Below, in pieces: positions 1-8,119 of a stretch of 64,000 nucleotides of DNA. The position numbers and the translations under genes were made by a program. Below the pieces are notes generated by a model. It did no database searches. It saw only the letters and a program-made list of their open reading frames with translations, and was not told the DNA's origin. How positions within the stretch are numbered: position 1 is the first letter of the stretch; the number at the start of each line of letters is the position of its first letter. Source of the DNA: Bacteroidales bacterium (GTDB taxonomy: Bacteria > Bacteroidota > Bacteroidia > Bacteroidales > WCHB1-69); NCBI GenBank assembly GCA_024400635.1, contig JAKSMI010000001.1:708877-772876 (forward strand), read 5' to 3'.

Positions 1-51
1 CTCCAATGACAGGACCAGAATCTGTAGTGTTGCCAATTACACCATTGGGCA
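1..51 (-). tRNA. tRNA-Gln(CUG), 3' part cut off by the window edge
   Basis: Read leftward from 51, the acceptor strand TGCCCAA is followed by U8-G9, a perfect four-pair D stem (GTGT/ACAC, loop with GG) and an anticodon arm with loop TTCTGGT, which puts anticodon CTG at 18-16. The closing anticodon-stem pair (31-39) is an A-C mismatch; the other four pairs match. U1 is usual for bacterial tRNA-Gln. The T arm and 3' acceptor strand lie outside the window. The same DNA can be read as a short open frame, but the cloverleaf explains it better. Confidence 0.85.
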
Positions 52-60
52 TTTTCGAGT

Positions 61-92
61 TGCAAAAATACGACTTTTTTCTACATTTGCAA
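61..92 (-). promoter_or_regulatory. Promoter of tRNA-Gln
   Basis: On the minus strand a TATTTTTGCA box (70-61) ends nine bases before the tRNA 5' end. A TTG element (92-90) lies 19 bases upstream of the box. This is the spacing of Bacteroidota housekeeping promoters (TTTG, about 19 bases, TAnnTTTG). Confidence 0.75.
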
Positions 93-200
93 CTTCTTTT
101 TTTCTTTATTTTTATTTTCTATAAATAATTGATAATCATATATGTAAGAATAATTATTCTTTACTATATAATATTAATCTATAGAATATTTCGCAATTTT

Positions 201-920
201 TCAGTTTCTCTTGCCAAAGATTCGAAGCAGATAAATGAACAAGTTGATGAAGTCGAGATAGAGTGTCAATGCGCCCATGATGGCTACCTTGCGCGTTGAT
301 TCATCATCTTCAATAGCTTCCATATTCATATCTTTCAGCTTTTGCGTATCATAGGCAATAAGACCAATGAAAATAAATACACCAGCATAGGTAGTAATCC
401 AATAGACGGTTGTGTTATTGACAAACAAATTGACGATGGTTGCGATAACAAGTCCGAACAAAGCCATAATCAAAATATTGCCCCAGCGCGTCAAATCTTG
501 TTTGGTAAAATACCCAAACAGCGACATGCCGGCAAAGGTTCCAGACAGGATAAAAAAGGTGGTGGCGATGGAACTTTGCGTGTACATCTGAAACAAGGGC
601 GCCAACGTGATGCCATTGAGAATGGAGTAGGCAATGAAAAGCGAAGCACACCTAAATAGCGACATCTTTTGAACTGCAGCCACCAAGTAAACAACCAACA
701 CGACTTCGGCAATACACATACCCCAGAAAAGGTAAATATTGCTGATGAAAAAATTCAAAAGAGGTGAAAAATTAGCCACGAAAAGTGATACAAAACCAGT
801 AATCGCGAGGGCGAAACACATCCATCCGTAAACCTTGACCATAAAGCGCTGGTTAACAGCGGCTATCTGAAAATCATTGGGGCCAACTGGCGAATCTTGA
901 TAATTAAAAGAATTATTCAT
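201..920 (-). CDS. Bax inhibitor-1/YccA family membrane protein
   Basis: A 239-residue protein with about seven hydrophobic segments spread over its whole length and a short polar N terminus, the plan and size of the BI-1/YccA (UPF0005) family. The C-terminal part contains the AYDTQKLK stretch typical of the family, followed by an acidic segment and a last pair of membrane helices. Family members are inner-membrane proteins. Some act as pH-sensitive calcium leak channels and YccA modulates FtsH, but the role here is not known. The gene stands alone, reads leftward and starts at ATG 920. The 290 bases upstream hold repeats rather than another gene. Confidence 0.88.
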   Translation of the reverse strand: MNNSFNYQDSPVGPNDFQIAAVNQRFMVKVYGWMCFALAITGFVSLFVANFSPLLNFFISNIYLFWGMCIAEVVLVVYLVAAVQKMSLFRCASLFIAYSILNGITLAPLFQMYTQSSIATTFFILSGTFAGMSLFGYFTKQDLTRWGNILIMALFGLVIATIVNLFVNNTTVYWITTYAGVFIFIGLIAYDTQKLKDMNMEAIEDDESTRKVAIMGALTLYLDFINLFIYLLRIFGKRN

Positions 921-999
921 ATTAACAATGATTATAACCTATTATAATATCTCAACAAAATTTAGCAGTGCAAAGATAATCAAAATTTCATTATGAATC

Positions 1000-1024
1000 A
1001 TTGGTGTCCGATAAAACAGACACC
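1000..1024. repeat. 17-bp dispersed repeat that forms a hairpin with adjacent bases
   Basis: The 17-mer ATTGGTGTCCGATAAAA at 1000-1016 occurs again in the same orientation at 54713-54729. Here it is followed by CAGACACC, so GGTGTC (1003-1008) pairs with GACACC (1019-1024). The CAGACACCGTAGTTTC string at 1018-1032 is also found inside the long repeat copy near 57172. It looks like the end of a mobile or repeated element. Confidence 0.6.
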
Positions 1025-1028
1025 GTAG

Positions 1029-1137
1029 TTTCCTGACTTTGATTATGCGTCTCCCAAGTCACCCGAAACTTTTTTCTTAAACATGGCCTATTAGAATATT
1101 ACAAACAAATCGCATTAAGGCTGTCAAAGTCAGGAAA
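1029..1137. repeat. Short copy (A) of an inverted-end repeat, 109 bp
   Basis: The element begins with TTTCCTGACTTTGA (1029-1042) and ends with its perfect reverse complement TCAAAGTCAGGAAA (1124-1137). Its body closely matches the two ends of the 318-bp copy at 56930-57247: 1029-1094 pairs with 56930-56995 with few differences, and 1098-1137 pairs with 57208-57247 identically. Where the long copy carries 212 bp, this one has three bases (AAT, 1095-1097). The outer end lies four bases from a terminator hairpin. No open frame is present, so it resembles a non-autonomous (MITE-like) element. Confidence 0.8.
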
Positions 1138-1141
1138 GATA

Positions 1142-1168
1142 AAGGAAGGTGTCTAAGACACCTTCCTT
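1142..1168 (-). terminator. Hairpin terminator after rubrerythrin
   Basis: Perfect 12-bp stem AAGGAAGGTGTC/GACACCTTCCTT with a TAA loop, 43 bp beyond the rubrerythrin stop codon. On the minus strand it is followed by a moderately T-rich run that includes the end of repeat copy A. Confidence 0.75.
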
Positions 1169-1211
1169 CGAAAACAAGTATCACAAAATATTATGTGATA
1201 ATTAATAAATT

Positions 1212-1760
1212 CTATTTCTTGAAATAGCGGTTGAAGAGGCCTTCAAAACCTTTACCATGTCGAGCTTCATCTTTTGCCATTTCGTGAACAGTATCGTGAA
1301 TGGCATCAAGATTGAGTTCTTTAGCACGTGTGGCTATACGCATTTTGTCTTCACAAGCGCCACATTCTGCAACCATACGTTTTTCAAGATTGGTTTTAGT
1401 ATCCCAAACTACTTCACCCAACAACTCTGCAAATTTGGCACAATGCTCAGCTTCTTCAAAGGCATAACGTTTGAAGGCTTCAGCAATTTCCGGATAACCT
1501 TCGCGGTCGGCTTGACGGCTCATGGCCAAGTACATGCCAACTTCGGTGGCTTCGCCCATGAAATGCGCATTCAGATCCTTCTTCATCTGGTCATCAGTAT
1601 CCTTGGCAATGCCGATAACATGCTCTGTGACGAAATTCAAGCCGGCATTTTCATCCAATACGTTCCATTTAACCTGTTGTTTGCATTGAGGGCATCTTTC
1701 AGGAGCTTCAGTCCCCTCGTGTACATAGCCGCAAATAGGGCATACAAATTTTCTTTTCAT
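1212..1760 (-). CDS. Rubrerythrin with N-terminal rubredoxin domain
   Basis: A 182-residue protein with the domain order of the 'reverse' rubrerythrins. An N-terminal rubredoxin-like Fe(Cys)4 site (CPIC at 7-10, CPQC at 23-26) precedes a four-helix ferritin-like di-iron domain. Carboxylate and histidine ligands are visible in [24 protein letters not shown] and [11 protein letters not shown]. Such proteins reduce hydrogen peroxide in the cytoplasm of anaerobes, using electrons from NADH through a reductase. No reductase gene is adjacent. The gene reads leftward, 17 bp downstream of hpf, and ends before a strong hairpin. Start ATG 1760 lies directly before the first Cys motif. Confidence 0.92.
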   Translation of the reverse strand: MKRKFVCPICGYVHEGTEAPERCPQCKQQVKWNVLDENAGLNFVTEHVIGIAKDTDDQMKKDLNAHFMGEATEVGMYLAMSRQADREGYPEIAEAFKRYAFEEAEHCAKFAELLGEVVWDTKTNLEKRMVAECGACEDKMRIATRAKELNLDAIHDTVHEMAKDEARHGKGFEGLFNRYFKK

Positions 1761-1777
1761 AATAGTTATTTTAATGA

Positions 1778-2077
1778 TTATTTAGTACGTTCTTTTTCTT
1801 TGCTTTTTACCAATTGTTTTTTCAATGCCTCGATAGCCTGATCTGTAGCTTCTTCAAAAGTCTTTGCCGTTTTGGATGCCAAGGCATCGTTTCCCTTGAT
1901 TTTAACTCTGATTTCTACAATCTTGTTTTCTGGTTTGTCAGTGTTGTCCAGTTTAAGAGTTACTTCCGATCCGATGATGCCATCATGGAGTTTTGTCAAC
2001 TTTTCGATTTTTTCAGTGATAAAGGTCTCCAACTTTTGATCGGCTTTGAATTTGATAGCTGAAATAGTTACATTCAT
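1778..2077 (-). CDS. hpf: Ribosome hibernation promoting factor, short form
   Basis: A 99-residue protein of the HPF/RaiA family, with the basic-acidic pattern of the ribosome-binding domain and no C-terminal dimerisation domain. The family binds the decoding centre of the small subunit and silences ribosomes in stationary phase. The gene lies between xerC (15 bp upstream) and the rubrerythrin gene. A strong Shine-Dalgarno sequence precedes ATG 2077, unusual in this phylum. Short-form HPF needs a separate factor to form 100S dimers in other bacteria; none is visible here. Confidence 0.9.
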   Translation of the reverse strand: MNVTISAIKFKADQKLETFITEKIEKLTKLHDGIIGSEVTLKLDNTDKPENKIVEIRVKIKGNDALASKTAKTFEEATDQAIEALKKQLVKSKEKERTK

Positions 2078-2082
2078 AAAAA

Positions 2083-2089
2083 CCTCCTT
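2083..2089 (-). promoter_or_regulatory. Strong Shine-Dalgarno sequence of hpf
   Basis: AAGGAGG on the minus strand ends five bases before the hpf ATG, an ideal spacing. Almost every other gene in the window has only an A-rich leader, as usual for Bacteroidota, where the anti-Shine-Dalgarno sequence is normally masked. The site also fixes the hpf start. Confidence 0.7.
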
Positions 2090-2092
2090 TTT

Positions 2093-2989
2093 TTATACCC
2101 TTGGATGGGCTTGTTTGTAAATGTTCTTCAATTTTTCTATAGAATTGTGCGTGTATATTTGCGTAGCTGCCAGACTGCTATGCCCAAGAATTTCCTTAAT
2201 CGCCTCTATCTCTGCGCCATTATTTAACAGATGCGTTGCGAAGGTGTGTCGTAACACGTGTGGGCTTCGCTTGTCAATCGTTGTCACCATATCCAAATAC
2301 TTTCGCACAATAGTATAAACGTCCTTAGGATTTAACTTATTGTTTTTAGTGCTAACAAAGATACAATTTTTTTCGTTTAGTTTTCCAAATTTTTCTTCGT
2401 ATGATGAAAAATATTTTTCCAGCGCAATTTTGGCCGCATGATTTATCGGCACTATTCTTTCCTTACTTCTCTTACCCAAAACCTTAACAACAAGTTCGTT
2501 CAAATCAATATCTATCGGCTTAATATTCAACAACTCCGACAAACGCATGCCAGTGGCATAAAACAATTCAATGATGGACTGGTCGCGGCGACCCTCGAAA
2601 TCATCGGAGAACAAGTTGGAAGAAAAAAGCCGCGACATGCTCTCTTCACTCACATACTGCGGCAAACGCTTCGAGACTTTCGGCGACACCACTTCACGCA
2701 TAATGTTATGCGGCACTTTTCCCATTTTCAATTGATAATTGAAAAAAGACTTCAAACAACTTATTTTCCGATTGATACTTCTTGTCGTAATACCTTCCTC
2801 CATCATCGTGACAATCCATGTACGCACCATTACGGCATCAGACTTCAACAAGTCAGACTCTTGAAAGGCTGTCTGCAAATAGGTCTCAAACTGCTCCAGA
2901 TCATTTTGATAAGCAATGAGCGTGTTGGGAGACATTCGCTTTTCGTAGCGAAGATAGTCCATAAACTGAGCTACGGCATTCGCTGGCAT
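2093..2989 (-). CDS. xerC: Tyrosine recombinase, XerC/XerD type
   Basis: A 298-residue protein with an N-terminal SAM-like DNA-binding domain (about 5-90) and a C-terminal catalytic domain. All catalytic residues are present: R149, K173, H244, R247, H270 and the nucleophile Y279. The length is that of chromosomal Xer recombinases, which resolve chromosome dimers at dif. The position next to hpf and gmk is a housekeeping context, not that of a mobile-element integrase. XerC and XerD cannot be told apart from the sequence alone, so the symbol is the likelier choice only. Start ATG 2989 lies three bases from the gmk stop codon. Confidence 0.88.
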   Translation of the reverse strand: MPANAVAQFMDYLRYEKRMSPNTLIAYQNDLEQFETYLQTAFQESDLLKSDAVMVRTWIVTMMEEGITTRSINRKISCLKSFFNYQLKMGKVPHNIMREVVSPKVSKRLPQYVSEESMSRLFSSNLFSDDFEGRRDQSIIELFYATGMRLSELLNIKPIDIDLNELVVKVLGKRSKERIVPINHAAKIALEKYFSSYEEKFGKLNEKNCIFVSTKNNKLNPKDVYTIVRKYLDMVTTIDKRSPHVLRHTFATHLLNNGAEIEAIKEILGHSSLAATQIYTHNSIEKLKNIYKQAHPRV

Positions 2990-2992
2990 GGT

Positions 2993-3559
2993 TTATTTTT
3001 TCAAAAAAGCACTGATTTTTTCATATGCCTCAGCACGAGCATCCTCCAACACATCATTCACGATTACCAAGTCGAACTGTGGAGCAAACGACAACTCATA
3101 TTCTGCCTTGTCAAGGCGTTTTTTCAGTGATTCCGGGGTTTCCGTGCCACGACCACACAAACGGTTTTTCAATTCTTCAACTGTTGGTGGATGAATGAAA
3201 ACCGACAGGGCTTTGTCTCCGAAAATCTTTTTGATATTCAAACCGCCTAACACATCAACGTCAAAAATCACAACCTTGCCTTCTTTCCACAAACGCTCGA
3301 TTTCGGATTTCAATGTGCCATAAAATTGGTTGGGGTACACTTCCTGCCATTCTAGGAAATCTCCGTCCGCCAATTTTTTCTTAAACTCATCAACAGCAAG
3401 AAAATAATAGTCTTTACCATGTTGTTCATTGGCACGTTTGGGGCGGCTGGTTGCAGAAATCGAAAAGGCCAGTTCAGGCATTTCCTGCAACAAATGCTTC
3501 ACTATCGAGGTTTTCCCCGCTCCTGAAGGAGCTGACACAATCACTAATTTCTCATTCAT
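2993..3559 (-). CDS. gmk: Guanylate kinase
   Basis: A 188-residue cytoplasmic enzyme that phosphorylates GMP to GDP. The P-loop SAPSGAGKTS lies at residues 9-18, and the GMP-binding part with TSRPKRANEQHGKDYYF follows. The frame is open 60 bases further upstream, but the ATG at 3559 is chosen because MNEKLVIVSAP matches the family N terminus; the extra residues would be Asn/Tyr-rich and unlike the family. It is the first gene of the gmk-xerC-hpf group. Confidence 0.93.
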   Translation of the reverse strand: MNEKLVIVSAPSGAGKTSIVKHLLQEMPELAFSISATSRPKRANEQHGKDYYFLAVDEFKKKLADGDFLEWQEVYPNQFYGTLKSEIERLWKEGKVVIFDVDVLGGLNIKKIFGDKALSVFIHPPTVEELKNRLCGRGTETPESLKKRLDKAEYELSFAPQFDLVIVNDVLEDARAEAYEKISAFLKK

Positions 3560-3718
3560 TATATTATTGTTTCTATTTATCAAGTATGTTTCAGTTTCTT
3601 CGTATCTTAGCTTTGGCACTTGCCTTTCAGGCAGAGAGTGCTTTGCCGCACATCGCCACCCTCATCATCTCTCACTTCTTGTTTTAAGTCTCAACTCACC
3701 ACAAATAGTTCTCAACTC
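3560..3718. other. Intergenic stretch with a TTTCAG-loop hairpin
   Basis: No gene is seen in these 159 bases. TTGCCTTTCAGGCA at 3620-3633 can form a small hairpin. The same 14-mer occurs on the minus strand at 63902-63889 inside the repeat patch at the right end. Two close copies of a CTCAACTC string lie near 3693 and 3713. Confidence 0.45.
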
Positions 3719-4477
3719 TCAGTTTATTATCCTCACACTAAACACTTTACTTCCATTTTTCTTCAAAAGCTCTTGCGCGTCCTGATTTTCCATAATACTA
3801 CCACCCCACTCATCCAAATCGAAAACCTCGCAGGCACCAAACCACTGGTTCACATCCATCAGCAACTGCAATACACAATCCTTTTGTTTTATTCTATAAT
3901 GCTGATTGATAGTTACTTGAAAACTATTGTCAATAAAATCCGTAATATTTCCTTCCGCATCACGAACTTGTCCTCGCCCCATATGAAAATTGAACGGTTT
4001 AAGTGTATCGTTAGCCATCCATTTCCCGTTGATTTTCAAGTAATGATAACCGCCACCCAAAACCATGGGCCACGACATATCGCATTCTGGTGGATTGACA
4101 AACCGAAAATTCCGGTTTTCTGCATCCGACAAACCAAAAGTGAAACTAATGGCCTCATATTCTCCTTCTGGCAAATGCTTTGAGATTCCCCAAGCAAGAC
4201 TATTACGCCTATCAGCATCTACATAGTGCACACCATCAATGGCAATCTGCGTCCCGTCACTTTTGTACAGTACCAAATTCGAAACAAAAAACATAATTTC
4301 ATTAACCTCATAGAGATTACCTGCAGCATTATGATATTTCATTTGATCGAAAGTGATTTCATTGCCATCGACACAAAAATTGAACATCAACGAAAGATTC
4401 GCTGTTTGGTTCTTTTGGCAGGAAGAAAACAGAAACAGTAAAACTAAAATACTAAATATCAGTTTTTTACCATTCAT
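3719..4477 (-). CDS. MbnP-like lipoprotein
   Basis: A 252-residue protein with a lipoprotein signal peptide (cleavage before C20 in FLFSSC). The remainder resembles the MbnP-like family, formerly a domain of unknown function, including the WPMVLGGGYHYLKINGKW segment and the VNEIMFFVSNLVL strand. In methanotrophs MbnP is a periplasmic copper-binding partner of the di-haem enzyme MbnH. No MbnH/MauG gene is adjacent, so a copper role is only an inference. The start overlaps the end of the upstream DUF4468 gene by 11 bases, so the two are probably co-translated. It is the last gene of the folA-DUF4468-MbnP group. Confidence 0.7.
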   Translation of the reverse strand: MNGKKLIFSILVLLFLFSSCQKNQTANLSLMFNFCVDGNEITFDQMKYHNAAGNLYEVNEIMFFVSNLVLYKSDGTQIAIDGVHYVDADRRNSLAWGISKHLPEGEYEAISFTFGLSDAENRNFRFVNPPECDMSWPMVLGGGYHYLKINGKWMANDTLKPFNFHMGRGQVRDAEGNITDFIDNSFQVTINQHYRIKQKDCVLQLLMDVNQWFGACEVFDLDEWGGSIMENQDAQELLKKNGSKVFSVRIIN

Positions 4478-5030
4478 CTTCGATGACTGCAGGCGGATTC
4501 ATACCTTCCTCTAACGATTCTATCAGTGCCAGAATCTGCTCATCGATTTGATTCAAGTAGGCATACTGACCGATTTCCCATTTTGGATTTTCGGTATTCA
4601 ACCACACTTCCACTGGGGCTGCAGCCGCAGCTTTCTCGTTGAAATCGGTAATCGTATAGCGATAACGCCCTGGACGGCATTCAATTTTCATATTGTAGTA
4701 AACAATATTTTTATAGGCTTTGGTCCCATCTTCTTTCACCACATAAATTCTCACACTGGAGCGCAAATTGATGACACCCTTGTCGCGGTCGCTCCCTTTG
4801 ATAACCTCAGCCGTGTTTTTATAAAATGATTTCACCCAAATCATCGCTCTATCGAAGAGTTCCTGTGGCGTGGCGTTGGCCTGCTGGACAACCTCTTTAT
4901 AGGTTACCAGATTAGTATTTTCATCAATAGGGACATTGGGATAAGGAATTTCAATTCCACCTTTGCTATTCTGTGCAAAACCAATGGTGCAAAGCAAAAT
5001 TACAGCTAATAAGGCAATTATTTTTTTCAT
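4467..5030 (-). CDS. DUF4468 domain protein, secreted
   Basis: A 187-residue protein with a cleavable signal peptide (MKKIIALLAVILLCTIGFAQ). The domain resembles DUF4468, a Bacteroidota family with a TBP-like fold: an ELFDRAMIWVKSFYK helix, a core of alternating strands, and the GRYRYTITDF strand near residue 125. The function is unknown. Four bases overlap the folA stop, and the 3' end overlaps the MbnP-like gene by 11 bases, so all three are probably one transcript. An acidic tail (VIEDEW) ends the protein. Confidence 0.7.
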   Translation of the reverse strand: MKKIIALLAVILLCTIGFAQNSKGGIEIPYPNVPIDENTNLVTYKEVVQQANATPQELFDRAMIWVKSFYKNTAEVIKGSDRDKGVINLRSSVRIYVVKEDGTKAYKNIVYYNMKIECRPGRYRYTITDFNEKAAAAAPVEVWLNTENPKWEIGQYAYLNQIDEQILALIESLEEGMNPPAVIEDEW

Positions 5031-5524
5031 TTCAATTTTCTTTTATAGGTTTGAAAACGCAAATCATAGATGTTTTTTTCATCTTTTGGTTTAAACTCGT
5101 CTTCAATCAAATCCCATTCTTCTGGATTAAAAGTTGGGAAAAACGCATCTGCCTGAAAATCAGAAAGGATTCGCGTAAGATAAAGGGTTTCGACCTTATC
5201 GAGAAAAAGCTTATACATCGTAGCTCCACCCATAATGAAAGGCTGATCGTCATTTTCTACAAGCTTAATGGCTTCTTCAATAGAAAAGGCGATTTCGCAA
5301 TCCTGATAATCGGCATCGCGATTAAGTGTTATGACGATATTTCGGCGGTTGGGCAGTGGTTTCTTAGGCAGTGATTCCCAAGTGCGGTCGCCCATCAATA
5401 CCGTATGTCCGGTAGTCAACGTTTTAAAGCGTTTTAGATCAACAGGCAAATGACAAAGCAACTGGTTTTTATATCCCAATTCCAGGTTGTTTCCAACAGC
5501 AGCAATCATCGATAAGTTATTCAT
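5027..5524 (-). CDS. folA: Dihydrofolate reductase
   Basis: A 165-residue enzyme that reduces dihydrofolate to tetrahydrofolate with NADPH. The N terminus MNNLSMIAAVGNNLELGYKN, the HLPVDLKRFK helix, the HTVLMGDRTWESLP nucleotide-binding segment and FIMGGATMYK are all characteristic. The ATG at 5524 is chosen; an in-frame TTG six bases upstream is a less likely start. thyA, a frequent neighbour, is not in the window. The gene ends with a four-base overlap into the DUF4468 gene, an unexplained pairing with two envelope proteins. Confidence 0.95.
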   Translation of the reverse strand: MNNLSMIAAVGNNLELGYKNQLLCHLPVDLKRFKTLTTGHTVLMGDRTWESLPKKPLPNRRNIVITLNRDADYQDCEIAFSIEEAIKLVENDDQPFIMGGATMYKLFLDKVETLYLTRILSDFQADAFFPTFNPEEWDLIEDEFKPKDEKNIYDLRFQTYKRKLK

Positions 5525-5533
5525 AATCAAATA

Positions 5534-6556
5534 TTATTGGATCAAGAATGGGAATTTGTCGAAATTCTTCAATGCGATAGCTGTACCACGGGCCACAGCT
5601 TTCAACGGATCTTCAGCAACATGGACTTTCAAGCTGGTTTTTTTGGATATACGCTTATCTAGACCACGCAGCAAAGAACCACCACCAGCCATATAAATAC
5701 CAGTTTTGTAAATATCCGCAGACAACTCTGCAGGAGTATTTTCAAGGGCATTGATAACAGCTGTTTCAATCTTTGAAATAGAGCGGTCGAGAGCCTGGGC
5801 AATTTCGCGATAATTGACTTTCACGCAGATAGGAATACCCTGGAGCAAGTCACGGCCATAAACTTCATAATCCTGGGGTGGATTTTCCAAATCTTCAATA
5901 GCTGAACCAACATTTATTTTAATTTGTTCAGCCATATTGGGACCGATGGCGATGTTGTGTTTTTTACGCATATAATCCTGAATGTCGTTGTTGAATTCAA
6001 CGCCGGCAATCTTAATGGACTTACTGCAAACAATACCGCCCAAAGCAAGTACTGCGATTTCGCTGGTACCACCACCGATATCGATAATCATATTACCATT
6101 GGCATCAAGTACGTCGATACCTGTACCTATAGCCGCGGCCATAGGCTCATATATCATACGCACTTCCTTAGCACCCGAGTGTTCGGCAGAATCGCGGACT
6201 GCTCGTTCTTCAACCTCGGTAATACCAGAAGGAATGCAAATTACCATTTTCAGCGACTGCGGGAAAATATAATGTTTCGTACCTGTTTTCTTAATCAATT
6301 CGTTGAGCAGTTTCTCCGTTGATTGGAAGTCGGCAATAACGCCATCGCGCAAAGGACGAATGGTTTTAATGCGTTCGTGTTCCTTACCTTCCATCATCAA
6401 AGCCTTTTTACCAACGGCTTTCAACTCCTTTGTGTCACGGTCGATGGCGATGATGGATGGCTCGTCAACTACCACCTTGTCATTGTACAATATGACCGTA
6501 TTGGCGGTACCCAAATCTATAGCTATCTCTTTCGTAAAAATCGAAAATAATCCCAT
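5534..6556 (-). CDS. mreB: Rod shape-determining protein MreB
   Basis: A 340-residue actin-like ATPase that forms membrane-bound filaments guiding lateral wall synthesis. Phosphate-1 (DLGTANTVIL), phosphate-2 (DIGGGTSEIAV) and adenosine (GGGSLLRGLDKRI) motifs are intact, and the length is normal. The usual partners mreC, mreD, pbp2 and rodA do not follow; the next gene, nine bases downstream, is folA. The organism is therefore presumably rod-shaped. A promoter box is visible upstream of the start ATG 6556. Confidence 0.96.
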   Translation of the reverse strand: MGLFSIFTKEIAIDLGTANTVILYNDKVVVDEPSIIAIDRDTKELKAVGKKALMMEGKEHERIKTIRPLRDGVIADFQSTEKLLNELIKKTGTKHYIFPQSLKMVICIPSGITEVEERAVRDSAEHSGAKEVRMIYEPMAAAIGTGIDVLDANGNMIIDIGGGTSEIAVLALGGIVCSKSIKIAGVEFNNDIQDYMRKKHNIAIGPNMAEQIKINVGSAIEDLENPPQDYEVYGRDLLQGIPICVKVNYREIAQALDRSISKIETAVINALENTPAELSADIYKTGIYMAGGGSLLRGLDKRISKKTSLKVHVAEDPLKAVARGTAIALKNFDKFPFLIQ

Positions 6557-6601
6557 GTTTATCAGTTAAAATATTATTATACTTCTAAATTAATTTAAGT
6601 T

Positions 6602-6611
6602 TGCAAACGTA
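6602..6611 (-). promoter_or_regulatory. Promoter box of mreB
   Basis: TACGTTTGCA on the minus strand, 45 bases before the mreB start. It matches the TAnnTTTG minus-7 element. Confidence 0.65.
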
Positions 6612-6626
6612 CGAAAAAAAAATGAA

Positions 6627-7493
6627 CTACGACAGATAATTTTTCAGATTTCTGCTTTTACTTTCTTGTTTCAACCGTTTCAAGGCACGATCCTTAATCT
6701 GACGGACGCGCTCACGGCTCAATCCAGTGATTCCGCTTATCTCATCAAGCGTATATTCATGGCTTGTTCCAATGCCAAAATAAAGTTTTATAACATTGAT
6801 TTCCAGGTCAGTAAGTGACAATTTTAATACCATTTCAATTTCTGACGACAAAGACTCTGTCATCAGTTTGTCGTCAGTATTCTTTTCATCATTGAAGACA
6901 AAAATATCTGAAAATTTCGTGTCGTCATCAGGTGAAACGGGCGAATCCATCGACTGGGGATGATTATTAATCCTAAGTATTTCATTGACTTTGTCGATGG
7001 GCAGGTCCATGGCTTCGGAAATTTCTTCTATGGTGGGTGCTCGTTGAAGGACCTGTTCCAGACGAGCCATTTCCTTCTTCATTTTACTTATAATGCCCAC
7101 CTGATTGAGGGGAAGACGTACAATTCGAGATTGGTCGGCAATGGCCTGGCAGATAGCCTGACGAATCCACCAAACGGCATAAGATATGAATTTGAAACCA
7201 CGAGTTTCGTCGAAACGTTGCGCCGCCTTAATTAAGCCGATATTGCCTTCATTAATCAAATCCGGGAGACTGATTCCCTGATTCTGATACTGCTTGGCAA
7301 CTGAAACGACAAAACGCAAATTCGCGGTTGTCAGTCTATTCAAAGCTTCCCGATCACCCGATTTAATACGCCTTGCCAATTCCACCTCTTCGTCGGCGCT
7401 AATCATCTGCTCCTTGCCAATATCTGCTAAAAACCGATCTAAAGATGCCGTATCTCGGTTGGTAATCGACTTTGAAATCTTTAATTGTCTCAT
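6627..7493 (-). CDS. rpoD: Primary RNA polymerase sigma factor (short Bacteroidota type)
   Basis: A 288-residue sigma-70 factor. Region 1.2 begins near residue 17 (LDRFLADIGKEQMI). Region 2 has NLRFVVSVAKQY, GNIGLIKAAQRFD and FISYAVWWIRQAI. Region 3 is present, and region 4 ends with the helix-turn-helix YTLDEISGITGLSRERVRQIK. There is no region 1.1, as usual for the primary sigma factor of this phylum, which reads TTTG/TAnnTTTG promoters; the promoters found throughout this window agree. Start ATG 7493. Confidence 0.93.
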   Translation of the reverse strand: MRQLKISKSITNRDTASLDRFLADIGKEQMISADEEVELARRIKSGDREALNRLTTANLRFVVSVAKQYQNQGISLPDLINEGNIGLIKAAQRFDETRGFKFISYAVWWIRQAICQAIADQSRIVRLPLNQVGIISKMKKEMARLEQVLQRAPTIEEISEAMDLPIDKVNEILRINNHPQSMDSPVSPDDDTKFSDIFVFNDEKNTDDKLMTESLSSEIEMVLKLSLTDLEINVIKLYFGIGTSHEYTLDEISGITGLSRERVRQIKDRALKRLKQESKSRNLKNYLS

Positions 7494-7774
7494 AAAAAAT
7501 ATCGTTTATAATGTATGATTTTTAAAATTTTCAGCATTAATTTTTACTCAAAAAGAAAATTGGATAAGATAATGATTGTTTTTTATCTTATTAGTTTTCA
7601 ATGTTTTAGAAATGAATAATATCAAATAATGCATAGTTATGCAATAACTGAACAATTGTATTGACTATATATAAACGTAAATGTTTAAAGAAAATTATCA
7701 GCACGATACATTTTGTATTGATTTTTTTTATACTTTTGCAACCCCAAAAAATATTAACCAAAAATATCAAAAAC
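7494..7774. other. Divergent intergenic region between rpoD and rplU
   Basis: About 280 AT-rich bases between the leftward sigma gene and the rightward ribosomal operon. The only clear signal is the rplU promoter at 7731-7740. No standard box was found for the sigma gene. Confidence 0.5.
7731..7740 (+). promoter_or_regulatory. Promoter box of rplU-rpmA
   Basis: TACTTTTGCA, 34 bases before the rplU ATG, with TTTG at 7712-7715 as a possible upstream element. Confidence 0.7.
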
Positions 7775-8086
7775 ATGTACGCAATTGTAGAAATAGCAGG
7801 GCAACAGTTCAAGATTGAACAAGGCCGCAAGGTTTATGTTCACCGCCTCGAAGCTGAAGAAGGGTCGCAAATCAAGCTCGACCGCGTGATGCTTGTTGAT
7901 AACGACGGTTCCGTCAAAGTGGGAACTCCCCTCGTAGAAGGTGCAGAAGTTACCGCTACCGTTGTCAACCACATCAAAGGAGACAAAGTATTGGTCTTCA
8001 AAAAGAAAAGAAGAAAAGGTTATCAGAAGATGAATGGCCATCGCCAATATCTCACCACTCTGAAAATCGATTCCATCAACTTCTAA
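7775..8086 (+). CDS. rplU: 50S ribosomal protein L21
   Basis: A 103-residue protein with the L21 N terminus [17 protein letters not shown] and the basic [16 protein letters not shown] segment that contacts 23S rRNA. The frame is open upstream, but ATG 7775 matches the family start and lies behind the promoter. It is followed by rpmA after 33 bases, the usual pairing. Confidence 0.97.
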   Translation: MYAIVEIAGQQFKIEQGRKVYVHRLEAEEGSQIKLDRVMLVDNDGSVKVGTPLVEGAEVTATVVNHIKGDKVLVFKKKRRKGYQKMNGHRQYLTTLKIDSINF

Positions 8087-8119
8087 TCATTTAGTATTAA
8101 CAAGTAAAAATTATCAGAT

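Noticed and set aside
1..52. Start of a leftward protein-coding frame (MPNGVIGNTTDSG...)
   Set aside because: The same bases fold as acceptor strand, D arm and anticodon arm of tRNA-Gln behind a tRNA-type promoter.
2093..2989. Integrase of a mobile element
   Set aside because: Length, full catalytic set and the gmk/hpf context fit the chromosomal Xer recombinase; no att-like repeats or cargo genes are adjacent.
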